64,000 nt of DNA from Streptomyces paludis (GCF_003344965.1 NZ_CP031194.1:3162001-3226000), one strand, 5' to 3'; shown: positions 25,372-34,836, counted from the first letter of the stretch. A program made the numbers and translations. The notes: generated from the sequence alone by a model not told the origin.

Positions 25372-26046
25372 GTGGACGACGTTCTGCGGCGTGCCCCGCT
25401 CTTCGCGGCGCTCGATGACGAGCAGGCGGCAGAGCTGCGCGCCTCGATGAGTGAAGCGACGCTCGCGCGCGGTGACGCGCTCTTCCACGAGGGCGACCCG
25501 GGCGACCGGCTCTATGTGGTCACCGAGGGCAAGGTCAAGCTCCACCGCACCTCCCCCGACGGCCGCGAGAACATGCTGGCCGTGCTCGGCCCCGGCGAGC
25601 TGATCGGCGAGCTGTCGCTCTTCGACCCCGGTCCGCGCACCGCGACCGCCACGGCGCTGACCGAGGTCAAGCTCCTCGGCCTGGGCCACGGCGACCTCCA
25701 GCCCTGGCTGAACGCGCGCCCGGAGGTGGCCACGGCCCTGCTGCGCGCCGTCGCCCGCCGGCTGCGCAAGACGAACGACCAGATGTCCGACCTGGTCTTC
25801 TCCGATGTGCCCGGCCGGGTGGCCCGCGCCCTCCTCGACCTGTCGCGCCGTTTCGGTGTGCAGTCGGAGGAAGGCATCCACGTGGTCCACGACCTGACCC
25901 AGGAGGAGCTGGCCCAACTGGTCGGCGCCTCCCGCGAGACGGTCAACAAGGCCCTCGCCGACTTCGCCCAGCGCGGCTGGCTCCGCCTTGAGGCGCGTGC
26001 CGTGATCCTGCTGGACGTGGAGCGCCTCGCGAAGCGCTCGCGCTGA
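25372..26046 (+). CDS. crp: Cyclic-AMP receptor protein Crp
   Basis: 224 residues, the size of S. coelicolor Crp. GTG start behind AAGGAGAGAACAC. The N-terminal cyclic-nucleotide domain carries GELIGELSLFDPGPRTATA (phosphate-binding cassette with conserved Glu and Arg); the C-terminal winged helix contains TQEELAQLVGASRETVNKAL. In Streptomyces Crp controls spore germination and antibiotic production. A strong terminator follows the gene, so it is probably transcribed alone. Confidence 0.96.
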   Translation: MDDVLRRAPLFAALDDEQAAELRASMSEATLARGDALFHEGDPGDRLYVVTEGKVKLHRTSPDGRENMLAVLGPGELIGELSLFDPGPRTATATALTEVKLLGLGHGDLQPWLNARPEVATALLRAVARRLRKTNDQMSDLVFSDVPGRVARALLDLSRRFGVQSEEGIHVVHDLTQEELAQLVGASRETVNKALADFAQRGWLRLEARAVILLDVERLAKRSR

Positions 26047-26089
26047 CCGCGCCACCAGCGCGCCACCGTAAAAGCTGTTTGTACGTTTT

Positions 26090-26130
26090 CGAAGGGCCCC
26101 GCCTCCGCGTTCCGGAGGCGGGGCCCTTCG
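26090..26130 (+). terminator. Intrinsic-type terminator after crp
   Basis: An 18-bp perfect stem: CGAAGGGCCCCGCCTCCG (26090-26107) pairs with its complement at 26113-26130 around a 5-base loop. It lies 44 bp after the crp stop. No long T-run follows, as is usual in Streptomyces. Confidence 0.9.
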
Positions 26131-26230
26131 GCGCGTCCGGGGCGCGGAGGCGGGGGCCGGCCGTCCGCGACGGCGAGCGTTGTCAGTGGGTCGGGCTACC
26201 GTACGAGCACGGACAGTGACCGGCCGCCGG

Positions 26231-27061
26231 TCAGATCAGTCCGTGGTCGCGCAGATACTCCAGCTGCGCGCGTACGGAGAGTTCGGCGGCCGGCCAGAGG
26301 GACCGGTCCACGTCGGCGTAGACGTGGGCCACGACGTCGGAAGGTGTGCGATGGCCGTTCTCCACAGCCGTCTCGATCTGGGCGAGCCGGCCGGCGCGGT
26401 GCGCCAGATAGAACTCGACCGCGCCCTGGGCGTCGTCGAGCACCGGACCGTGCCCGGGCAGCACAGTGTGGACTCCGTCGTCGACGGTGAGGGAGCGGAG
26501 TCTGCGCAGGGAGTCGAGATAGTCGCCGAGCCGGCCGTCCGGGTGCGCGACGAGCGTCGTCCCGCGGCCGAGGACGGTATCGCCGGTGAGCACGGCGCGA
26601 TCGGCCGGGAGGTGGAAGCAGAGCGAGTCGGAGGTGTGCCCCGGGGTCGGTACGACCCGCAGCTCCAGGCCGCCGGTGGTGATGACGTCCCCGCCGGCCA
26701 GCCCCTCGTCACCGAGCCGCAGGGCCGGGTCCAGGGCCCGTACGGGGGTGTTGGTCAGCGCCGCGAAGCGGGCCGCGCCCTCCGCGTGGTCCGGGTGGCC
26801 GTGGGTGAGGAGGGTCAGCGCGATCCGCTTCCCCGCCCGCGCGGCCGTGTCGACGACCGCCTTCAGGTGGCCTTCGTCGAGCGGCCCTGGGTCGATGACG
26901 ACCGCCAGTGCGGAGTCGGGCTCCGAGACGATCCAGGTGTTGGTGCCGTCCAGGGTCATCGCGGAGGCGTTGGGCGCGAGGACGTTGACGGCGCGGGCGG
27001 TGGCGGCGCCGGACAGCACACCGCCGCGCGGCTGGCCGGGAAGGGCGGCGGCTTCGGTCAT
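26231..27061 (-). CDS. Metallo-beta-lactamase-fold hydrolase
   Basis: 276 residues. The metal-binding motif LLTHGHPDHAEG, the distal His in PTPGHTSDSL, Asp in VLTGDTVLGRG and final His in LPGHGP are all present. Sequence and length resemble LACTB2-like hydrolases; a C-terminal winged-helix-like tail (TPSDVVAHVYADVDRSLWPA) is also typical. Substrate not deducible. It overlaps the upstream Nudix gene by 4 bp, so the two are co-translated. Confidence 0.85.
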   Translation of the reverse strand: MTEAAALPGQPRGGVLSGAATARAVNVLAPNASAMTLDGTNTWIVSEPDSALAVVIDPGPLDEGHLKAVVDTAARAGKRIALTLLTHGHPDHAEGAARFAALTNTPVRALDPALRLGDEGLAGGDVITTGGLELRVVPTPGHTSDSLCFHLPADRAVLTGDTVLGRGTTLVAHPDGRLGDYLDSLRRLRSLTVDDGVHTVLPGHGPVLDDAQGAVEFYLAHRAGRLAQIETAVENGHRTPSDVVAHVYADVDRSLWPAAELSVRAQLEYLRDHGLI

Positions 27062-28143
27062 CGGGGGCCTCCGGTCGGGCTGCTCTGCTCACTCGTACGG
27101 CCGGGGTCGGCGGTGGCGGTCCGGTCCGGCGGGGCGGTGCGGTCTGTCGGGGCGATGGAGTCCGGCGGGACGGTCCGGTCTGCGGGGACGGTCCGGTCCG
27201 CCGGGGCGATCCGCTTTGTGAACTCGTCGTGTCCGGGCCAGCTCAGCACCAGCTCCCCGTCCGTCAGCCGCGCCCTGGCCAGTACGGGCGCCATATCGCG
27301 GTCGGCCGCCCCGGCGAGCGCCTCTGCGGCCGTGCCGTACGGCTGGAGCTGACGCAGTGTCGAGACGGTCGGCGGCATCATCAGCAGCTCGCCCCTGTCG
27401 TACGCCGCGATGGCCTCGCCCGGGCCGATCCAGACCGTACGGTCGGCCTCCGTGGAGGCGTTCCGGGCGCGCTGTCCGGGTGGGAGCACCGCGACGAAGA
27501 ACCAGGTGTCGTAGCGGCGCGCCTCGAACTCCGGTGTGATCCAGCGGGCCCAGGCGGCCAGCAGATCGCTGCGCAGGACCAGCCCGCGCCGGTCCAGGAA
27601 GTCCGCGAAGGACAGCTCGCGGTCGACCAGGGCCGTACGGTCGGCCTCCCAGTCGGCGCCGGTCGTGTCGGCCACGACCGTACCGGCGCTGCCGCCCGCG
27701 AGCAGGACGCCGGTCTCCTCGTACGTCTCGCGTACCGTCGCGCAGACGATGGCCTGCGCGGCGGCGGTGTCGACACCGAGCCGCCGTGCCCAGGCGTCGC
27801 GGGCCGGGCCGGCCCAGCCGATGGGCCGGTCGTCGTCGCGGGGATCGACCCCGCCGCCGGGGTAGACATAGGCGCCGGCGGCGAAGGCCATGGAGGCCCG
27901 GCGCCGCAGCATGTGGACGGCGAGGCCGGTGGGACCGGTGTTCTCTCCGGCGGGACCGCCGTCGGGCTCAGGGGCGGTCGCACCCGCGGGGCCGGTCTCG
28001 CCCGGGGCCGGGGAGCCGCCCGTACGGTCGCGCAGGAGCATCACGGTCGCCGCCCGTCGCGGGGCCACGGGCGTCAGCTCACCGGCGGCGAGAGCGCGGA
28101 TCCGCTCGGGCCATTCGGGCGGGTACCACTGACCATTGGGCAT
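27058..28143 (-). CDS. Nudix hydrolase (NUDT19-like)
   Basis: 361 residues. FAAGAYVYPGGGVDPRDDD begins the Nudix box and CATVRETYEETGV ends it; the spacing between them is long, as in NUDT19/RP2p-type enzymes. A Pro/Gly-rich insert lies near residues 40-70. The C-terminus contains degenerate repeats of about five residues (A-D-R-T-V/P) encoded by repeated GGTCCGG-rich DNA at about 27115-27210, which may vary in length among strains. Substrate unknown. Confidence 0.8.
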   Translation of the reverse strand: MPNGQWYPPEWPERIRALAAGELTPVAPRRAATVMLLRDRTGGSPAPGETGPAGATAPEPDGGPAGENTGPTGLAVHMLRRRASMAFAAGAYVYPGGGVDPRDDDRPIGWAGPARDAWARRLGVDTAAAQAIVCATVRETYEETGVLLAGGSAGTVVADTTGADWEADRTALVDRELSFADFLDRRGLVLRSDLLAAWARWITPEFEARRYDTWFFVAVLPPGQRARNASTEADRTVWIGPGEAIAAYDRGELLMMPPTVSTLRQLQPYGTAAEALAGAADRDMAPVLARARLTDGELVLSWPGHDEFTKRIAPADRTVPADRTVPPDSIAPTDRTAPPDRTATADPGRTSEQSSPTGGPR

Positions 28144-28267
28144 GGCCGGATGCTATGCGCTGGGGCGGCGATGTTCGAGGGCACATGCGGCCTCGCCGCC
28201 GACGCGATTGCCCCGGCCCGGGGCGGCCCGACCGGCCCGGGCGGCGCGCGTGCCGCCCGGCGTCCCG

Positions 28268-28312
28268 GTCGTCGGTCAGTCGTTGACCGTCGTCGGTCAG
28301 TCGTCGGTCAGT
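28268..28312. repeat. Short repeats spanning the ridA stop codon
   Basis: GTCGTCGGTCAGT occurs at 28268-28280 and 28289-28301 (21 bp apart), followed directly by CGTCGGTCAGT at 28302-28312. On the minus strand these are the last codons and stop of the RidA gene plus two further copies past the stop. Confidence 0.85.
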
Positions 28313-28767
28313 TCGACCTGGATCTCGACCTCGACCGGCGCGTCCAGCGGCAGCACCGCCACACCGACGGCGCTGCGCGCGTGCAGCCCCTTGTCGCCCA
28401 GGACCTGGCCGAGCAGCTCGCTCGCGCCGTTGATGACGCCCGGCTGCCCGGTGAAGTCGGCGGCCGAGGCGACAAAGCCGGTGACCTTGACCACGCGCGC
28501 GATCCGGTCCAGATCGCCGACGACCGACTTCACGGCGGCCAGGGCGTTCAGCGCGCAGACACGCGCCAGCTCCTTGCCCTCCTCCGCGGTGACCTCGGCA
28601 CCGACCTTGCCGGTGACCGGAAGCTTGCCGTCCACCATCGGGACCTGGCCCGAGGTGTAGACATACGCCCCGGACCGTACGGCCGGCTGGTACGCGGCCA
28701 GCGGCGGTACGACCTTGGGCAGCGTCAGGCCCAGTTCGGCGAGCGCTGCCTCGACTGCTCCGCTCAT
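28297..28767 (-). CDS. RidA/YjgF-family enamine/imine deaminase-like protein
   Basis: 156 residues. AVRSGAYVYTSGQVPMVDGK, the central LNALAAVKSVVGDLDRIARV and the C-terminal VGVAVLPLDAPVEVEIQVEL fit the RidA fold. The active-site arginine usual in the R-V-x-x-x-V-Y region is not evident; the equivalent stretch reads RSAVGVAVL, as in the large actinobacterial subgroup. Probable role: hydrolysis of reactive enamines or a related function. ATG overlaps the upstream DUF4177 stop by 4 bp. Confidence 0.87.
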   Translation of the reverse strand: MSGAVEAALAELGLTLPKVVPPLAAYQPAVRSGAYVYTSGQVPMVDGKLPVTGKVGAEVTAEEGKELARVCALNALAAVKSVVGDLDRIARVVKVTGFVASAADFTGQPGVINGASELLGQVLGDKGLHARSAVGVAVLPLDAPVEVEIQVELTDD

Positions 28768-28925
28768 GCGCCCTTCTCCCGCTTCAGATAGGCGACGAGC
28801 TGCTCCGGGTTGTTCGGCCCGGGCACGACCTGGACCAGCTCCCAGCCGTCCTCGCCCCAGGTATCCAGAATCTGCTTGGTCGCGTGCACGAGAAGAGGCA
28901 CGGTCGCGTACTCCCACTTGGTCAT
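28764..28925 (-). CDS. DUF4177-family small protein
   Basis: 53 residues: MTKWEYATVPLLVHATKQIL followed by DTWGEDGWELVQVVPGP. The K-W-E-Y-x-T-V and G-E-D-G-W-E-L-V pattern is characteristic of DUF4177/DUF4287-type small proteins of unknown function. Its TGA overlaps the ridA ATG, so the pair is translationally coupled. The start lies 71 bp from the divergent ArsA-type ATPase. Confidence 0.85.
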   Translation of the reverse strand: MTKWEYATVPLLVHATKQILDTWGEDGWELVQVVPGPNNPEQLVAYLKREKGA

Positions 28926-28996
28926 GGATCGACTGTAGTCGTACCGCGTGGCGGCCTCGTGCGTAGCCCGCGGCCTTACTGGTTAGGCTCGAATAC

Positions 28997-29962
28997 GTGA
29001 GCAGGCTCCAGGTCGTCAGCGGCAAGGGCGGTACCGGTAAGACGACGGTCGCCGCCGCACTCGCGCTCGCCCTCGCGACCGAGGGCAAGCGCACTCTCCT
29101 CGTCGAGGTCGAGGGCAGACAAGGAATCGCACAACTTTTCGAGACCGAGGCGCTTCCGTACGAAGAACGGAAGATCGCGGTCGCCTCGGGCGGCGGCGAG
29201 GTGTACGCGCTGGCGATCGACGCCGAGCGCGCGCTCCTCGACTACCTCCAGATGTTCTACAAGCTCGGCAGCGCGGGCCGGGCCCTCAAGAAGATCGGCG
29301 CGATCGACTTCGCCACGACGATCGCGCCGGGGGTACGGGACGTCCTGCTGACCGGCAAAGCGTGCGAAGCCGTACGCCGACGGGACAAGCAGGGACGTTT
29401 CACCTACGACTACGTGGTGATGGACGCGCCGCCCACCGGCCGCGTCACCCGCTTCCTGAACGTCAACGACGAAGTGGCCGGGCTGGCGAAGATCGGCCCC
29501 ATATACAACCAGGCGCAGGCCGTGATGCGCGTCCTGAAGTCCCCCGGAACGGCCGTGCACATGGTCACGCTCCTGGAGGAGATGCCCGTCCAGGAGACGG
29601 CGGACGGCATCACCGAACTGCGGGCCGCCGAACTGCCGGTCGGCAAGGTGATCGTCAACCAGGTCCGGCCCCATCTGCTGGACGAGGCGGCCGTACGCGC
29701 CGCGGGCGGCGACCGCCGCGAGGAGGTCGCCGCCTCGCTCAGGACGGCCGGGGTGGCGGCCCCGGCCCAGCTCGTCGGACCGCTCCTCGGCCAGGCGGCC
29801 GAACACGCGCAGCGCGTCGAGCTGGAGCGCGAGCAGCGGGCCGTGCTCGCCCGGCTCGGGTTGCCCACGTACGAACTCCCCTTCATCGGGGAGGGGATGG
29901 ACCTCGCCGGTCTCTACCGGCTGGCGGGCGAGCTACGGCACCTCGGGGAGGTCTTCGCATGA
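28997..29962 (+). CDS. ArsA/GET3-type ATPase, first of a pair
   Basis: 321 residues. Walker A VVSGKGGTGKTTVAAALALA with the signature lysine; switch-like DYVVMDAPPTGRVTRFL. It belongs to the anion-transporting ATPase (ArsA/Get3) family but lacks the arsenite-binding cysteines and any arsB neighbour. A partner follows with a 4-bp overlap, and such heterologous pairs upstream of wblA are conserved in Streptomyces. GTG start; a TAGGCT hexamer ends 7 bases before it and no Shine-Dalgarno is seen, so the mRNA may be leaderless. Confidence 0.85.
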   Translation: MSRLQVVSGKGGTGKTTVAAALALALATEGKRTLLVEVEGRQGIAQLFETEALPYEERKIAVASGGGEVYALAIDAERALLDYLQMFYKLGSAGRALKKIGAIDFATTIAPGVRDVLLTGKACEAVRRRDKQGRFTYDYVVMDAPPTGRVTRFLNVNDEVAGLAKIGPIYNQAQAVMRVLKSPGTAVHMVTLLEEMPVQETADGITELRAAELPVGKVIVNQVRPHLLDEAAVRAAGGDRREEVAASLRTAGVAAPAQLVGPLLGQAAEHAQRVELEREQRAVLARLGLPTYELPFIGEGMDLAGLYRLAGELRHLGEVFA

Positions 29963-31392
29963 CCCTGGACTCCGCGGCGGCGCCGCTCGACATCGATCCG
30001 CTGATCGACGACCGCGCCACCCGCATCATCGTGTGCTGCGGCTCCGGGGGCGTCGGGAAGACAACGACCGCCGCGGCGCTCGGTGTACGGGCCGCCGAGC
30101 GCGGGCGCAAGGTCGTCGTCCTGACCATCGACCCGGCGCGCAGACTCGCCCAGTCCATGGGGATCGACTCGCTCGACAACACCCCGCGGCGGGTCAAGGG
30201 CGTCGAGGGCCCCGGCGAACTGCACGCCATGATGCTCGACATGAAGCGGACCTTCGACGAGATCGTCGAGGCGCACGCGGACGAGGAGCGGGCCCGCTCC
30301 ATCCTGGACAACCCCTTCTACCAGTCCCTGTCGGCCGGCTTCGCGGGCACGCAGGAGTACATGGCGATGGAGAAGCTGGGGCAGCTGCGGGCGCGCGACG
30401 AGTGGGACCTGATCATCGTCGACACCCCGCCGTCCCGCTCCGCGCTGGACTTCCTGGACGCGCCGAAGCGGCTCGGGTCCTTTCTGGACGGGAAGTTCAT
30501 CAGACTGCTGATGACCCCGGCGAAGATGGGCGGCCGGGCCGGAATGAAGTTCCTGAATGTCGGCATGTCGATGATGACGGGCACACTCGGAAAGCTGCTG
30601 GGCGGTCAGTTCCTGCGCGATGTGCAGACGTTCGTGAGCGCGATGGACACGATGTTCGGCGGTTTCCGGACGCGCGCGGACGCGACGTACCGGCTGCTCC
30701 AGGCGCCGGGCACGGCCTTCCTGGTCGTCGCGGCGCCGGAGCGGGACGCGCTGCGGGAGGCCGCGTACTTCGTGCAGCGCCTGGCGGAGGAAGAGATGCC
30801 GCTGGCCGGGCTGGTCCTCAACCGGGTGCACGGCAGCGGGGCGGCGCGGCTGTCGGCGGAGCGGGCGCTGGCCGCCGCGGAAAATCTTGAAGAGGGGCGC
30901 ATGGCGGATCGGGAAGTGGGGAATGCTTCCGGGCGAGGCACTGCAGCACCGGCCGACTCCTCTCCCGAAGCCGCCGAGGCGCACGAGCCCACCCCCTCGC
31001 AGCATGAAGCCGAAGTCGAAGCCGCGGAATCCGCCACCGAGGGATTCGCTGTGGATTCCGAGGTTTCCGAGGCCCCCGAGAGCCGCCGCCCTCGATCAAC
31101 CATGTCCGACCCGCCCGACCTGTCCACATCCGTGCCGTCATCCGAGTCCACCACCGCGCCCGCTTCTGTCACAAGTGTGGAACAGCTGACGGCCGGTCTA
31201 CTGCGTCTGCACGCCGAGCGGATGCATGTGGTCGCGCGCGAGAAGCGCACGCGCGACCGCTTCACCGCGCTCCATCCCGAGGTGGCGGTGACCGAGGTGG
31301 CCGCGCTGCCCGGCGATGTCCATGACCTGGCCGGGCTCAGGGCCATCGGCGAGCGTCTCGCATCGGCGCGTACGGACGCCACGGACGCGTAG
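29959..31392 (+). CDS. ArsA/GET3-type ATPase, second of the pair, with disordered acidic insert
   Basis: 477 residues from the ATG at 29959 (ATGA overlap). Walker A CCGSGGVGKTTTAAALGV, LIIVDTPPSRSALDFLD as switch II. A methionine-rich helical region (MKFLNVGMSMMTGTLG) resembles the client-binding part of Get3. Residues ~315-400 are Ser/Glu/Pro rich and disordered; then a C-terminal helical segment (LHAERMHVVAREKRTRDRFT). The two genes probably form a heterodimer; client proteins unknown. Confidence 0.85.
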   Translation: MTLDSAAAPLDIDPLIDDRATRIIVCCGSGGVGKTTTAAALGVRAAERGRKVVVLTIDPARRLAQSMGIDSLDNTPRRVKGVEGPGELHAMMLDMKRTFDEIVEAHADEERARSILDNPFYQSLSAGFAGTQEYMAMEKLGQLRARDEWDLIIVDTPPSRSALDFLDAPKRLGSFLDGKFIRLLMTPAKMGGRAGMKFLNVGMSMMTGTLGKLLGGQFLRDVQTFVSAMDTMFGGFRTRADATYRLLQAPGTAFLVVAAPERDALREAAYFVQRLAEEEMPLAGLVLNRVHGSGAARLSAERALAAAENLEEGRMADREVGNASGRGTAAPADSSPEAAEAHEPTPSQHEAEVEAAESATEGFAVDSEVSEAPESRRPRSTMSDPPDLSTSVPSSESTTAPASVTSVEQLTAGLLRLHAERMHVVAREKRTRDRFTALHPEVAVTEVAALPGDVHDLAGLRAIGERLASARTDATDA

Positions 31393-31760
31393 CGGGACGC
31401 GGCAGCGCGCCACGCAGCCCGGCCCCGCGCGCACCTGGGCGCGCGCTCGCCACGCCTCCGTACGTACGGGCGGCACACCTACCGGCGCGCGTACGGGCAA
31501 CGCGGTGCCGCCGTGCCGGCACTGGTCCCGACCGCCGGCCTCCGGTCGGACAGGGCGTTGCGTTCCCGCAGGTCAATCGGGGTGCGGCGGCAAGCCATGA
31601 CGACGTGCGGCCGGGGCGGACCGCGGCTTCGGCATGTGCGTACGACCTGTGCGTGCCTGGACACGCGCGTACGCGCCGAAGCGCTTTCCGCCCCACCCCA
31701 CGCCATGGCGGGAGCCGTCCCGCAGGGGTCCCGGGCTCCCCCGGGTCACCCCACCGCGGG
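31393..31760. other. Convergent intergenic region before wblA 3' end
   Basis: 368 bp with no convincing gene. It contains several GTACG-rich stretches and GGGAGCC (31710-31716) pairing with GGCTCCC (31734-31740), a possible terminator for the minus-strand wblA transcript, 20 bp past its stop. Short GC-rich reading frames here lack ribosome-binding sites. Confidence 0.5.
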
Positions 31761-32105
31761 CTACCCCACCGCCGCGTATGTCTCGTACGTCTCGTCGTCC
31801 TCCAAGCCCACGGGCAGCAGGCCCGCGCCGCGCTCGTACTCCGTGCGCGCCGTCTCCAGCAGCCGACGCCACGAAGTGACGGTCGGACGCCTGCGCAGCA
31901 GTGCGCGGCGCTCCCGCTCCGTCATCCCACCCCACACGCCGAATTCGACGCGATTGTCCAACGCGTCGGCCAGGCACTCGGTCCGCACCGGGCATCCGGT
32001 GCACACCGCCTTGGCCCTGTTCTGCGCCGCGCCCTGTACGAACAGTTCATCTGGATCGGTAGTGCGGCATGCTGCCTGCGCACTCCAGTCGGTTACCCAG
32101 CCCAT
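31761..32105 (-). CDS. wblA: WhiB-like iron-sulfur regulator WblA
   Basis: 114 residues from the ATG at 32105 (MGWVTDWSAQAACRTTDPDE). Four cluster-binding cysteines at residues 13, 35, 38 and 44 (C-x21-C-x2-C-x5-C), the G-V-W-G-G turn in EFGVWGGMTERERRALLRRR and a basic C-terminal segment are all present. WblA is a global regulator of Streptomyces: it represses antibiotic production and is needed for sporulation. Gene position next to the ArsA pair and a class A PBP matches S. coelicolor. An upstream in-frame ATG at 32162 would add 19 unconserved residues. Confidence 0.95.
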   Translation of the reverse strand: MGWVTDWSAQAACRTTDPDELFVQGAAQNRAKAVCTGCPVRTECLADALDNRVEFGVWGGMTERERRALLRRRPTVTSWRRLLETARTEYERGAGLLPVGLEDDETYETYAAVG

Positions 32106-32513
32106 GCTGGCGCCGTCCTCTCCCGAATCGAGGCTCCCCCACGGCGGCAGCGGCATATTCACCGTTGCCAGTTGAGGACGTTACGGAAGGCGGGCACAGC
32201 GCAACACCCCCTTCGGGCCCAATCTTGAATGGCCCGAACGGACTATGCGTACGCGGCAGATCACCCAGAGGAGTGACCCAGGGGCATATGCGACTGGTCC
32301 GACAGAGTCGGAAATTTCAGGAGCACCACAAAGGACATCCAGCGACAGACATTAACGATTCGGGCATCGGCGCGGACATGGCTTTCCATGTTTCGGGTTC
32401 ACGGAAAGTTCATCGGCGGGTCTTGATGCGGGACCGCACTGCTGTGACAGTTGAGGACAGCTTAGGCCAGAGCCTTGACGCGTGTCCGGCGATTGAGAAC
32501 GTAGGCTGCCCCC
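32106..32513. promoter_or_regulatory. Long divergent control region between wblA and the PBP gene
   Basis: 408 bp without a gene. On the right, TAGGCT at 32502-32507 lies 6 bases before the PBP ATG with no Shine-Dalgarno, suggesting a leaderless PBP mRNA. TTGACG at 32475 is too far (21 bp) for a standard -35. The wblA side is long (several hundred bases), in line with wblA being controlled by several developmental regulators; no operator can be named from sequence alone. Confidence 0.45.
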
Positions 32514-34784
32514 ATGCCAAAAACGCGCTCCGGCGGGGGTCTGTCCGGGACCCAGCAGGCCGCCAAATTCCTCGGTGTCAGCGTGCTCGCGGGGGCTGTG
32601 CTGGCGGGCATCGCCCTGCCGGCCTTCGGGGCACTGGGACTGGCGGCCAAGGGAACGGTCGAAGGTTTCGACGAGATCCCCGCCAACCTCAAGACCCCGC
32701 CCCTGAGCCAGCGCACCACCATCCTGGACTCCCAGGGCGGCAAGATCGCCACGGTGTACTCGCGCGACCGCACGGTCGTGCCCCTGACGGACATCTCCCC
32801 GTACATGCAGAAGGCGATCGTCGCGATCGAGGATTCGCGCTTCTACGAGCACGGGGCCATCGACCTCAAGGGTGTGCTGCGCGCGGTCAACCGCAACGCG
32901 CAGTCGGGCGGTGTCGCCCAGGGCGCGTCGACCCTCACGCAGCAGTACGTGAAGAACGTGTTCGTGGAGGAGGCCGGCGACGACCCGGACAAGGTCGCGC
33001 AGGCCACCCAGCAGACCCTGGGCCGCAAGATCCAGGAACTGAAGTACGCGATCCAGGTCGAGGAGGAGCTGGGCAAGAAGAAGATCCTCGAGAACTATCT
33101 GAACATCACCTTCTTCGGGCAGCAGGCATACGGCATCGAGGCCGCCGCCCAGCGCTACTTCTCCAAGCCGGCCAAGGACCTGACCCTCCCGGAGTCGGCC
33201 ATGCTGGCGGGCATCGTCCAGTCGCCGAGCCGGTACGACCCGGTCAACGACGAGGAGGAGGCGACCAAGCGGCGCAACACCGTGCTCCAGCGGATGGCCG
33301 CCGTCGGCGCCGTCTCGCAGAAGGAGGCGGACAAGGCGAAGGCCGAGCCGATCGCGCTGAAGGTGAGCCGTCCCAAGAACGGCTGCATCACGGCGGTCAG
33401 CGGCGCGGGCTTCTTCTGCGACTACGTACGGAACGTGTTCCTCACCGACCCGGCCTTCGGCAAGACGCGCGAGGAGCGGGGCAAGGTCTGGAACCAGGGC
33501 GGTCTGACGATCCGTACGACGCTCGACCCGCAGGCCCAGAGCGCGGCGCAGGATTCGATCAAGAAGCACGTCTACAAGAGCGACGCGGTCGCGACGGCGC
33601 TGACCATCGTCCAGCCGGGCACCGGCAAGATCCTCGCGATGGGCCAGTCGCGCCCGTACGGCTTCGACAAGCACGAGACCCAGATCAACCTGTCCGTCGA
33701 CCAGAAGATGGGCGGCGGCGCCGGGTACCAGCCGGGCTCGACCTTCAAGCCGATCGTCGCCGCGGCGGCGCTGGAGCGGGGCATCTCGCCGACGCAGGCG
33801 TACTCGTCGCCGTACCAGATGGACTACCCGAGCCCGATCTCCACGTGCGCCGGCAACTACGTGAACACCAACGGCGAGAAGCTGGAGAACGAGGACGAGT
33901 CCGAGGTCGGTCCGTACGCGATGAAGGAGGCGATGGCCAAGTCGGTCAACACCTACTTCGTCCAGATGATCGCCCAGACCGGCACCTGCGCCGTCACCGA
34001 GCTGGCCGGCAAGCTCGGCGTCAACCGCGCCGACGGTTCGAAGCTGGGGACCGGTCCGGCCATAGCGCTGGGCACGGAGGAGATGTCGCCGCTGACGATG
34101 GCGCAGGCGTACGCGACCTTCGCCTCCCGGGGCACGCGGTGCGAGCCGATCGCCATCGAGTCGATCACCGGCCCGGACAAGAAGTCGATCCCGGTGCCGA
34201 AGAAGTCCTGTGCGCGGGTGATGTCGGAGAACACGGCCGACACCATCACCGCGCTGCTGAAGGGCGTGGTCGAGGACGGTACGGGCCAGCAGGCGGGCCT
34301 CAGTGACCGGCCGAGCGCGGGCAAGACCGGTACGACGGACGGCCGTTACGCGGCCTGGTTCACCGGCTACACGCCGAACATGGCGACCGCGGTGTGGGTC
34401 GGCGACCCGGCGCACGCCAAGCGCATGATCGACATCTCGATCGGCGGCCAGTACCACGACAAGGTGTACGGCGGCGACACGCCGGGGCCGATCTGGCGCG
34501 ACGCGATGAGCGGGGCGCTGGCGGGCCGGACCGTGGAGCAGTTCAACGACATCGTGATCCCGGACCCGCCGAAGAAGGACCGGGACAAGCCGAGCGACAA
34601 CCAGAGCGACGACAGCGGCGACCAGGGCGCGCAGGGCGGCCAGGGCGATCCGGGCGACGCTTCGGCGGGCAACGACGGCAACGAGAACGGGAACAACGGC
34701 AACAACGGCAACAACGGCGGCGGATTCGGCGGCTTCCCCGGGGGCAGCAGCAGCCAGGGCAACAACGGGCGCGGGGGGCGGTAG
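32514..34784 (+). CDS. Class A penicillin-binding protein (transglycosylase/transpeptidase)
   Basis: 756 residues. Signal-anchor helix near residues 18-45. GT51 domain with catalytic Glu at residue 106 in AIEDSRFYEHGAIDLKG and GASTLTQQYVKN. Transpeptidase domain with catalytic Ser409 in PGSTFKPIVA (S-x-x-K), SVN in AKSVNTYF and KTGTT in SAGKTGTTDGR. It polymerises and cross-links peptidoglycan outside the membrane. The C-terminal ~60 residues are an Asp/Gln/Asn/Gly-rich low-complexity tail (NGNNGNNGNNGGGFGG). A large palindrome follows as terminator. Confidence 0.95.
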   Translation: MPKTRSGGGLSGTQQAAKFLGVSVLAGAVLAGIALPAFGALGLAAKGTVEGFDEIPANLKTPPLSQRTTILDSQGGKIATVYSRDRTVVPLTDISPYMQKAIVAIEDSRFYEHGAIDLKGVLRAVNRNAQSGGVAQGASTLTQQYVKNVFVEEAGDDPDKVAQATQQTLGRKIQELKYAIQVEEELGKKKILENYLNITFFGQQAYGIEAAAQRYFSKPAKDLTLPESAMLAGIVQSPSRYDPVNDEEEATKRRNTVLQRMAAVGAVSQKEADKAKAEPIALKVSRPKNGCITAVSGAGFFCDYVRNVFLTDPAFGKTREERGKVWNQGGLTIRTTLDPQAQSAAQDSIKKHVYKSDAVATALTIVQPGTGKILAMGQSRPYGFDKHETQINLSVDQKMGGGAGYQPGSTFKPIVAAAALERGISPTQAYSSPYQMDYPSPISTCAGNYVNTNGEKLENEDESEVGPYAMKEAMAKSVNTYFVQMIAQTGTCAVTELAGKLGVNRADGSKLGTGPAIALGTEEMSPLTMAQAYATFASRGTRCEPIAIESITGPDKKSIPVPKKSCARVMSENTADTITALLKGVVEDGTGQQAGLSDRPSAGKTGTTDGRYAAWFTGYTPNMATAVWVGDPAHAKRMIDISIGGQYHDKVYGGDTPGPIWRDAMSGALAGRTVEQFNDIVIPDPPKKDRDKPSDNQSDDSGDQGAQGGQGDPGDASAGNDGNENGNNGNNGNNGGGFGGFPGGSSSQGNNGRGGR

Positions 34785-34797
34785 GCGCGTTCGTACG

Positions 34798-34836
34798 GCC
34801 GACGGCGGGCGGTGATGATCACCGCCCGCCGTCGGC
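34798..34836 (+). terminator. Near-perfect 39-bp palindrome after the PBP gene
   Basis: Two 19-bp arms (34798-34816 and 34818-34836) starting GCCGACGGCGGGCGG are complementary around a single central base. It begins 14 bp after the stop and is followed by GTTT. Terminator is the likely role. Confidence 0.85.

Noticed and set aside
28997..31392. Arsenite-efflux ATPase annotation for the ArsA-type pair
   Set aside because: The metal-binding cysteines of ArsA and an arsB or arsR neighbour are absent; the pair is conserved next to wblA instead.
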